From Bacteroidales bacterium UBA1179 (GTDB lineage: Bacteria > Bacteroidota > Bacteroidia > Bacteroidales > Bacteroidaceae): DNA of 14,509 bases. The stretch spans positions 1 through 14,509 of the forward strand of contig DBYT01000123.1 in the NCBI GenBank assembly GCA_002309915.1, in the 5' to 3' direction. This document shows positions 1 to 5,493 of the stretch, piece by piece. A program made the position numbers and the translations under genes. Below the pieces are notes generated by a model, which did no database searches, had not been told where the DNA came from, and was given only the letters and a program-made list of their open reading frames with translations. The first letter of the stretch is position 1. Each line of letters starts with the position of its first letter.

Positions 1-401
1 AAGTGGGGGTTGTTGGTCTTGCGTGAAAGACCCTCTACAACCTCGTCATTGAGTCCCAGGTTCAGGATGGTATCCATCATACCCGGCATTGAGGCGCGGG
101 CACCTGAACGTACTGATACGAGAAGGGGATTCTCAACATCACCGAACTTTGAATTCATCAGTTTCTCGATGTGGCGGATAGCGTCCTCAACATCGTTCTT
201 GAGAATGGCAACAACCTTGTCGCGGCCAATCTGATAATACTCGTTGCAAACATCAGTGGTGATTGTGAAACCCGGAGGTACCGGTACACCAAGCAGATTC
301 ATCTCAGCAAGGTTCGCTCCCTTGCCACCAAGCAGGTTACGCATCTGGGCATTTCCCTCAGCCTGTCCGTTTCCGAACTTGTAAACTCTTTTTTCGCTCA
401 T
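1..401 (-). CDS. ppdK: pyruvate phosphate dikinase, N-terminal part (runs off the left edge)
   Basis: Reading leftward from ATG at 399-401, the window holds the first 133 codons of a pyruvate, phosphate dikinase, the cytosolic enzyme that interconverts pyruvate + ATP + Pi with PEP + AMP + PPi. What is visible is the start of the ATP-binding domain: KGANLAEM (residues about 27-34), then PVPPGFTIT (about 40-48), then SVRSGARASMPGMMDTILNL (about 95-114), a hallmark stretch of PPDK that separates it from PEP synthase. The family is usually about 870-910 residues, so more than 80% lies outside the window. The start is supported by the normal family N-terminus (MSEKRVYKFG). A TACCTTTG -7 box lies 69 nt upstream. 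The gene is divergent from the rlmD-like gene. In anaerobic Bacteroidales PPDK serves PPi-linked glycolysis and gluconeogenesis; that role is family knowledge. Confidence 0.95.
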   Translation of the reverse strand, partial: MSEKRVYKFGNGQAEGNAQMRNLLGGKGANLAEMNLLGVPVPPGFTITTDVCNEYYQIGRDKVVAILKNDVEDAIRHIEKLMNSKFGDVENPLLVSVRSGARASMPGMMDTILNLGLNDEVVEGLSRKTNNPH

Positions 402-469
402 AAATAAATTGAATATGTTGTTTTGTTTGTTTCAGACGGAGTTTTTAGTCCTTTATCTTTTTGCGGGTG

Positions 470-477
470 CAAAGGTA
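470..477 (-). promoter_or_regulatory. Bacteroidota -7 box for ppdK
   Basis: On the minus strand this reads TACCTTTG, an exact match to the TAnnTTTG -7 element recognised by the Bacteroidota primary sigma factor. Transcription would start near 463 and leave a leader of about 60 nt before the ppdK ATG at 401. No convincing TTTG -33 element is present at the usual 19-21 nt spacing. Confidence 0.6.
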
Positions 478-528
478 CTTATTTTTATTATAAGTATTGT
501 ATTTTTTCCCGCATTTATTCTAATTTGC

Positions 529-536
529 TACCTTTG
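529..536 (+). promoter_or_regulatory. Bacteroidota -7 box for the RlmD-like methyltransferase
   Basis: TACCTTTG matches TAnnTTTG exactly and lies 19 nt upstream of the chosen ATG at 556, predicting a leader of only about 13 nt. It is back-to-back with the identical box serving ppdK on the other strand. The -33 region (about 502-507) is a run of T rather than TTTG. Confidence 0.6.
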
Positions 537-555
537 CAGCCCAAAAGGAAGAAAT

Positions 556-1992
556 ATGTCAAGAAAGAGACGCGAGCAACCCATAATTGAGAATGTTACC
601 ATAACCGGAGTGGCAGCCGAGGGCAAATCACTCGTCAGGATCAATGACCTTGTGGTTTTTGTGCCGTTTGTAGTTCCCGGTGATGTTGTTGATCTCAAGA
701 TTCTTAAAAAGAAACACAGTTACGCCGAGGCCGTTGCCGTAAAGTTCCATAAACTGTCCGATGTCCGCGCTGTCCCGTTCTGTCGTCATTTCGGTATCTG
801 CGGAGGCTGCAAATGGCAGAATCTTCCGTATCAGGAGCAACTGCGTTACAAGCAGCAGCAGGTGGTTGACAACCTGACCAGAATAGCCAAGGTAGAGCTA
901 CCTGAAATCAGTCCGATCATGGGGTCCGAAGAAACTGTGCGCTACCGCAACAAACTGGAGTATTCGTTCAGCAACATGAGGTGGCTCACAGAGGAGGAAC
1001 TTACGGAGCTTGACAACCCCGAAAACAACGCCCAGCGCAAGCAGCCGGGACTTGGATTCCATATTCCGGGTGCCTTTGACAAGGTGCTCCATATCAATGA
1101 ATGCTGGCTTCAGGATGAGATATCGGACCGAATCCGCAACGCAGCGTATGATTATGCCGTGGAACATGGAATTCCATTTATAAATCTGCGTTCCCAGGAG
1201 GGTATCCTGCGTGACATGATGGTTCGTGTCGTAACAACCGGACAGATCATGGTTCTTCTGCAGGCCAAGGTGACCGATCCTGCCGAAAAAGAGCAGTTCA
1301 TGGGGCTGATGCAGTTTATCTCAGACAGTTTTCCTGAGATTACTTCACTGCTGTATGTCATAAACAACAAATGCAACGATACTTTCGGTGATCTGGATGT
1401 CCATGTATTCCGCGGTGATGAGTTCATCTACGAGACAATGGAGAATCTCAGGTTCAAGATCGGACCAAAATCCTTCTTCCAGACCAACAGCCGTCAGGCT
1501 TACCGGCTCTATTCTGTGGTCCGTGAGTTGGCTGCTCTCAAACCGGATGAGATCGTGTATGACCTCTATACCGGAACCGGTACCATCGCACAGTTCATAT
1601 CGGCCGGAGCAAAGAAGGTGGTAGGTATCGAGTATGTACCTGAGGCGATAGAGGATGCCAAGGTCAACGCGGCTCTGAATAATATTGACAATACCGAGTT
1701 CTTTGCCGGTGACATGAAGGATGTCCTGAATGAGAGTTTCATTGCCCGTCACGGTACTCCCGATGTCATCATAACTGATCCTCCCCGTGCCGGAATGCAT
1801 CCTGATGTGGTTGATGTGATACTTAAAGCCGCTCCCAAACGGATTGTCTATGTAAGTTGCAATCCTGCTACTCAAGCCCGTGATCTGGCTCTGCTTGACC
1901 AGGGTTACAGGGTGACTGCAGTTCAGCCGGTAGATATGTTCCCTCATACCCAGCATGTTGAAGTGGTGACCGCACTTGAGAAAAAATGTTAA
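556..1992 (+). CDS. rlmD: 23S rRNA (uracil-C5)-methyltransferase, RlmD/TrmA family
   Basis: SAM-dependent RNA m5U methyltransferase of 478 residues. An N-terminal TRAM-like RNA-binding segment covers about residues 8-65. A 4Fe-4S cysteine set follows, spaced as in E. coli RlmD: C76-x5-C82-x2-C85, with the fourth Cys probably C183. The Rossmann methyltransferase domain has YDLYTGTGTIAQF (about 335-347) for SAM binding and DPPRAG (408-413). The catalytic nucleophile is C435 in VYVSCNPAT, and the catalytic base is probably E469 in QHVEVV. The open frame extends back to 409, but that 49-codon extension is hydrophobic, lies upstream of the TRAM domain and contains the TACCTTTG promoter box, so ATG 556 is preferred. 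The family and mechanism are secure. The exact target (U1939, U747 or a tRNA site) is not, because Bacteroidota often carry more than one paralogue. Confidence 0.93.
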   Translation: MSRKRREQPIIENVTITGVAAEGKSLVRINDLVVFVPFVVPGDVVDLKILKKKHSYAEAVAVKFHKLSDVRAVPFCRHFGICGGCKWQNLPYQEQLRYKQQQVVDNLTRIAKVELPEISPIMGSEETVRYRNKLEYSFSNMRWLTEEELTELDNPENNAQRKQPGLGFHIPGAFDKVLHINECWLQDEISDRIRNAAYDYAVEHGIPFINLRSQEGILRDMMVRVVTTGQIMVLLQAKVTDPAEKEQFMGLMQFISDSFPEITSLLYVINNKCNDTFGDLDVHVFRGDEFIYETMENLRFKIGPKSFFQTNSRQAYRLYSVVRELAALKPDEIVYDLYTGTGTIAQFISAGAKKVVGIEYVPEAIEDAKVNAALNNIDNTEFFAGDMKDVLNESFIARHGTPDVIITDPPRAGMHPDVVDVILKAAPKRIVYVSCNPATQARDLALLDQGYRVTAVQPVDMFPHTQHVEVVTALEKKC

Positions 1993-2061
1993 GATTTCCC
2001 GTTTGGATTTAACCAAAAGCCTTGTAGAATATCAAACAATACGGAAAAACTGATAATCACG

Positions 2062-2514
2062 ATGCGAAAACTTACCCTGCTGTTAGCCCTGTCGCTCTTC
2101 TTCGGCCCGGTTATAGCCCAGACGGAGAAGGATTCAGCCGCTGCATCTGTTAAAAAGACAGCCGATGTTATTACCCAGCCTGAGTTCAAAGGCGGAATAG
2201 AGAAGATGTATGAGTACATCTCGACCAATTTCCAATATCCCGAGGAGGCTCAGAGACGTTCCGTCAAAGGAAAGATGGAAGTGGAGTTTACGATTGAGAA
2301 ATCAGGTGATGTAACTTACGTCGGAATACTCAAAGGTCTTGAAGAGTCTATTGACGAGGAGGTCCTGAAACTTCTTAAGGCAATGCCCCGCTGGATTCCC
2401 GCCACCAAAAACGGTGTGCCTGTCAGATATAAGGTCTCAATGCCTATCACGATCCGTGCTTCTAGAAAGGGCCAGAGATCAAGCCAGCAGTTGTCGACTT
2501 ATACTGAGAATTAA
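2062..2514 (+). CDS. small secreted TonB C-terminal-domain protein
   Basis: This 150-residue protein has a cleavable signal peptide (MRKLTLLLALSLFFGPVIAQ, cleavage probably before Q20) and then essentially one TonB_C-type domain, about residues 38-133. Family hallmarks in order are QPEFKGGIEKMYEYI, FQYPEEAQ, VKGKMEVEFTIEKSGDV, a Glu/Leu-rich helix, MPRWIPATKNGVPVRYKVSMPI. A normal TonB has an uncleaved N-terminal anchor for ExbB/ExbD and a long proline-rich linker; both are missing, so this is probably a free periplasmic domain and not a working energy transducer. A basic/polar tail (RASRKGQRSSQQ) follows the domain. It starts 69 nt after the methyltransferase stop with no recognisable promoter between, so read-through from that gene is likely. 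The domain call is firm; the role is unknown. Confidence 0.8.
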   Translation: MRKLTLLLALSLFFGPVIAQTEKDSAAASVKKTADVITQPEFKGGIEKMYEYISTNFQYPEEAQRRSVKGKMEVEFTIEKSGDVTYVGILKGLEESIDEEVLKLLKAMPRWIPATKNGVPVRYKVSMPITIRASRKGQRSSQQLSTYTEN

Positions 2515-2586
2515 AAAAACTCAATATTTGTATTAACAACGAGACTCTCCATTCGTCATATAGGCAGAATACTAAATTAAATTGTT

Positions 2587-3048
2587 ATGAAGAAGATTAT
2601 TATTCCGGTTATCGCAACACTGCTTCTTGGTGGATGTGAGTTTCATGATACATATGAAACATATGAGGTGGTAAAACAGGGAACAGATATGTTCGTTGAT
2701 TACATAGAAGCCAAATCCGGTGATTGGCATATTTCCGGACGTGTGGGTGATCCGGGCTGCTATGTATATCAGGAGTTCATTTTTGACGAAATAACACAGA
2801 ATGTTCTGGATAAAGGCGCCGTATTGGTTTATTATATTGACGGTGATAATCGTGACAACATTCTTCCTTACGTTTTCCCCTTTGACAACGGTAATGAGAT
2901 TATTATGCAGAATGTAAGGTATGAGGTAGAGAAGGGTATCCTTACTATCGTCATCGAATGGCAGGATTTCAGAAGATATGACCAGAGCAATTACGATTTC
3001 AAGGTATGTATCCTCCAGCCAGGCAGCAAGAGTAGTAATAAGAAATAA
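2587..3048 (+). CDS. putative lipoprotein of unknown function
   Basis: This 153-residue protein has a short signal sequence ending in the lipobox LLGGC with the lipidated Cys at position 17, so it should be envelope-anchored. The mature part is acidic and aromatic-rich (the motif TYE twice near the N-terminus, then YVYQEFIFDEI and VLVYYIDGDN), with alternating hydrophobic residues that suggest a beta-rich fold; the C-terminus is polar (PGSKSSNKK). It resembles, from memory, small hypothetical lipoproteins common in Bacteroidales, but I assign no function. There is no clear Asp/Glu surface-export run directly after the Cys, so I cannot say whether it faces the periplasm or the outside. A 72-nt spacer separates it from the TonB_C gene, with only a one-mismatch -7 box (AATATTTG, 2523-2530). 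A strong terminator follows directly. Confidence 0.75.
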   Translation: MKKIIIPVIATLLLGGCEFHDTYETYEVVKQGTDMFVDYIEAKSGDWHISGRVGDPGCYVYQEFIFDEITQNVLDKGAVLVYYIDGDNRDNILPYVFPFDNGNEIIMQNVRYEVEKGILTIVIEWQDFRRYDQSNYDFKVCILQPGSKSSNKK

Positions 3049-3063
3049 GGATTTTGAGATAAT

Positions 3064-3097
3064 AAAAAAGCCGCATCAGTCAGGTGCGGCTTTTTTT
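3064..3097. terminator. bidirectional Rho-independent terminator between convergent genes
   Basis: A perfect 12-bp stem, AAAAAAGCCGCA (3064-3075) with TGCGGCTTTTTT (3085-3096), encloses a 9-nt loop. A-runs on the left and T-runs on the right let it work on both strands: for the lipoprotein gene ending at 3048 and for the leftward FHA gene. The FHA stop codon (complement of 3096-3098) overlaps the outer edge of the stem. Confidence 0.9.
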
Positions 3098-3620
3098 ATT
3101 GTTCAGGTGCCTGGAGTATTATCGTCGTAGCTCCCAGGGTTATTATGGCGCCGTCTTCAATCCGGGCTCTTTCCCTGTCACCCAGTAAGCGGTTCTCAAG
3201 AAATGTGCCGGTCAGGCTGGGGAAGTCCCTGAGTGTATAACTTATCTCACCGGTGGGCTCTCTCTTGACGGTAATGACGCAGTGACGTCGGTCCATACTG
3301 CGGTCGTTGGTATCAATCGGAATGGTGATGTTGTCACCGGGATTGTATCGGCCTATTATGTTCTCTCCCTCCTGGAGGGCAAAGTTCTGACGGAAACCGA
3401 AAACATTCTCCACAACGGTGATGGAGCCGAATCCCATGTCGTTGACCTCTTTCCTGCGGTCTGCGTCTTTCTGAGTGGCAGCCAGCTTGCTGGTTCCTAT
3501 ACGTATCCTGAACTGTTTGCGGCAGTTCTCGCACTCGAACACCAGTGACTGACCCTCTTTGTAGAGAGTTTCGTCGAAAGTGTTGTAGTGGTCACATTTG
3601 GGACAGCGTACCCGTTTCAT
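3096..3620 (-). CDS. zinc-ribbon and FHA domain protein
   Basis: A 174-residue cytosolic protein with no signal peptide or membrane segment. Residues 1-40 form a zinc ribbon: C6-P-K-C9 and C30-E-N-C33, a CxxC pair spaced like MJ0042-type ribbons. A linker follows, then an FHA domain (about 66-172): NIIGRYNPG with G90-R91, MDRRHCVI with H113, GTFLENRLL, and the closing GAIITLGATTIIL strands. FHA domains normally bind phosphothreonine peptides. Here the Ser three residues before the His is Asp (D110), and the Asn before GTF is Thr (T137), so phosphopeptide binding is uncertain. The frame could start upstream at 3686, but that would add 22 residues overlapping rnpB; ATG 3618-3620 directly precedes the zinc ribbon. 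It lies about 25 nt downstream of rnpB on the same strand with no terminator or promoter visible between. Partner and pathway are unknown. Confidence 0.85.
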   Translation of the reverse strand: MKRVRCPKCDHYNTFDETLYKEGQSLVFECENCRKQFRIRIGTSKLAATQKDADRRKEVNDMGFGSITVVENVFGFRQNFALQEGENIIGRYNPGDNITIPIDTNDRSMDRRHCVITVKREPTGEISYTLRDFPSLTGTFLENRLLGDRERARIEDGAIITLGATTIILQAPEQ

Positions 3621-3645
3621 ATATGGTGTTTTATGATTATCAAAC

Positions 3646-4014
3646 AAAAGCTGACCTGTAAGCCGGGTTCTGTAGGGTTGGTACACGTACCTTCCCCGTC
3701 TGCCATTAATCTTGACCTGCCGTCACCGGCAAGGCTCCGTAACCTTAAGGTCACGCGCGTTCTACCCTCCGGCTCAGGCGAGCAGCCCTCTGACGCCGGT
3801 ATACATGAACTTGCAACTTCCAAGGCGCACAGCACCTGTGTCACCACAGGCCTGGTGGGCTCTTACCCCACCTTCTCACCCTTACCTTGCGGCGGTTGTT
3901 TTCTTCTGCGCTTATCAGCCGTTGCCGACTGCTTCCCGTTAGGAAGTGGAATGCTCTGTGTCGCCCGGACTTTCCTCAGCCCCATGGGGACAGCGGCAGA
4001 CCGGTCAGCTTTCG
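3646..4014 (-). ncRNA. rnpB: RNase P RNA, bacterial class A
   Basis: The minus strand carries the universal P-RNA signatures in order: GAGGAAAGTCCGGGC (complement of about 3964-3978), then GGTAAGAGCCCACCAGG (about 3850-3866), GGAGGGTAGAAC (about 3759-3770), and the 3' signature CAGAACCCGGCTTACAG (about 3656-3672). The two ends pair as helix P1: AAAGCTGACC at the 5' end (complement of about 4003-4012) with GGTCAGCTTT at the 3' end (complement of about 3647-3656). This gives roughly 370 nt, normal for class A. It is the ribozyme that matures tRNA 5' ends. Exact ends are set by P1 and are uncertain by a few bases. A TAATTTTG -7 box sits at the right distance upstream. Any reading frame across this stretch is an artefact. 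Confidence 0.96.
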
Positions 4015-4019
4015 GACCG

Positions 4020-4027
4020 CAAAATTA
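4020..4027 (-). promoter_or_regulatory. Bacteroidota -7 box for rnpB
   Basis: On the minus strand this reads TAATTTTG, an exact TAnnTTTG match ending about 6 nt before the predicted RNase P RNA 5' end near 4014. That spacing is what a -7 element should have. No clear TTTG -33 element is seen. Confidence 0.65.
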
Positions 4028-4061
4028 CGCATATTTTCCTACACCATAATTGTATATGTTC

Positions 4062-4069
4062 TATATTTG
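4062..4069 (+). promoter_or_regulatory. Bacteroidota -7 box for the C1B/M16 peptidase unit
   Basis: TATATTTG matches TAnnTTTG and lies 24 nt before the ATG at 4094, giving a leader of about 18 nt. It is divergent from the rnpB box 34 nt away on the other strand, so both promoters share one compact spacer. The -33 element is not recognisable. Confidence 0.6.
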
Positions 4070-4093
4070 CAATCTAATTAATATACAGATAAT

Positions 4094-5470
4094 ATGAGAA
4101 AGTCGATTTTTCTGCTGTTTGCATTGTGCTCACTTCCTCTTTTCGCACAGAAGAACGGTGGTATTACTGACGGGATGCTTGAACAAATCCGTAAAGGATA
4201 CAACGACACACCCGCCGAGAAAGCAGTGCGTAACGCGCTTGCCGGTCAGTCTATCTCTGCGTTGGCAGTCAATGCCGATAACCTTGCCATGATAGACACT
4301 CATTTCTCTGACAAGGTATCCACAAAGGGAATAACAAATCAGAAATCATCCGGACGCTGCTGGCTCTTTACAGGCTTGAATGTTCTCAGGGCCAAGATGA
4401 TAACCACCCATGATCTGGGCGAGTTCGAGTTCTCCCAGAACTACTGTTCGTTCTATGATCTGCTGGAGAAGTCCAACCTGTTCCTTCAGGCCATTATCGA
4501 TACCCGTTCCAAATCTGCCGATGACCGTGAGGTCGACTGGCTGTTTGAGAATCCTATCGGTGACGGAGGTCAGTTTACTGGTGTATCCAATCTCATCATG
4601 AAATACGGCGTAGTTCCCAAGGATGTTATGCCTGAGACATATCAGAGCAACAATACGGCCGATATGCGCTCCATCCTGTCACAGAAACTGCGTCAGTTCG
4701 GTCTGGAACTGCGTGAACTCAAGCCCGCCGATGCTTCCAAACGCAAGGTTGAGATGCTGACTGAGATTTACGGTATTCTGGTCAAGTGCCTGGGCGTACC
4801 TCCCACGGAGTTCGAGTGGGCCCGTTATGATTCAAAGGGCAAGTTCGTAAGCCGCAAGACCTATACTCCCAAGAGCTTCTATGAAGAGTTCATCGGCCAG
4901 GATCTTGAGAACAATTACGTCATGTTCATGAACGATCCCGTCCGTGAGTACTACAAGACATATGAGATAGAATATGACCGTCACGTGTACGACGGGGACA
5001 ACTGGATATATGTTAATCTTCCCATCGAGCGTATCAAGGAGATGGCAATCGCATCCATCAAGGACAATACCGCCCTCTACTTCTCATGTGATGTCAGGAA
5101 GTATCTGGATTCAGACAAGGGTACCCTTGATCTGGCCAACATGGATTATGCTTCGCTGTTTGACACACAGTTCCCCATGGACAAGAAACAGCGCGTCCAG
5201 ACACATGCCAGCGGTTCATCACACGCCATGACTCTGATGGCTGTTGACCTTGATGATGAGGGCGCCTCCAAGAAATGGATGGTTGAGAACAGCTGGGGCA
5301 GTTCATCGGGTTACAAGGGCTTCCTTATCATGACCGATGAATGGTTCAACGAGTACATGTTCCGCCTTGTAGTAGAAAAGAAATATGTTCCCGCCGATAT
5401 TATGAAGCTGCTAGACAAGAAGCCAGAGAAACTGCCGGCATGGGATCCTATGTTCCTTCCTGAAGAATAA
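4094..5470 (+). CDS. secreted C1B cysteine peptidase (bleomycin hydrolase/PepC-like aminopeptidase)
   Basis: A 458-residue papain-fold peptidase of family C1B. The catalytic set is complete: Q83 (oxyanion hole) and C89 in NQKSSGRCWLF, H377 in SSHAMTLMAV, N399 in MVENSWGSS. Length fits bleomycin hydrolase and PepC, which trim N-terminal residues from peptides. Those relatives are cytosolic, whereas this one begins with a signal peptide (MRKSIFLLFALCSLPLFAQ, cleavage probably before Q19), so it should act in the periplasm or outside. Secreted C1B enzymes are common in Bacteroidales. Bleomycin hydrolases self-process their C-terminal arm inside the active-site channel; this protein ends in a proline-rich tail, WDPMFLPEE, but its processing cannot be judged. 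It is 23 nt upstream of an M16 peptidase gene with no promoter or terminator between, so the two are very probably cotranscribed. Substrate range is unknown. Confidence 0.92.
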   Translation: MRKSIFLLFALCSLPLFAQKNGGITDGMLEQIRKGYNDTPAEKAVRNALAGQSISALAVNADNLAMIDTHFSDKVSTKGITNQKSSGRCWLFTGLNVLRAKMITTHDLGEFEFSQNYCSFYDLLEKSNLFLQAIIDTRSKSADDREVDWLFENPIGDGGQFTGVSNLIMKYGVVPKDVMPETYQSNNTADMRSILSQKLRQFGLELRELKPADASKRKVEMLTEIYGILVKCLGVPPTEFEWARYDSKGKFVSRKTYTPKSFYEEFIGQDLENNYVMFMNDPVREYYKTYEIEYDRHVYDGDNWIYVNLPIERIKEMAIASIKDNTALYFSCDVRKYLDSDKGTLDLANMDYASLFDTQFPMDKKQRVQTHASGSSHAMTLMAVDLDDEGASKKWMVENSWGSSSGYKGFLIMTDEWFNEYMFRLVVEKKYVPADIMKLLDKKPEKLPAWDPMFLPEE

Positions 5471-5493
5471 TCGTTTTTATTTACATACATAAA

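Noticed and set aside
409..555. N-terminal 49-codon extension of the methyltransferase
   Set aside because: It contains the TACCTTTG promoter box, is rich in Phe/Leu/Ile with no family match, and lies before the TRAM domain where homologues start.
1345..2016. A 223-codon open frame on the minus strand opposite the methyltransferase gene
   Set aside because: It is fully antisense to a well-supported enzyme, has no family resemblance and no promoter box, and follows from the codon bias of the real gene.
2523..2530. AATATTTG as a -7 box for the lipoprotein gene
   Set aside because: It mismatches the first base of TAnnTTTG, and there is no TTTG at -33 spacing; too weak to list as a promoter.
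3588..4049. Open frames of 64-153 codons on both strands across the RNase P RNA region
   Set aside because: They lie within a highly conserved structural RNA gene; their translations are Pro/Ser/Arg-rich low-quality sequence of the kind often misannotated over rnpB.
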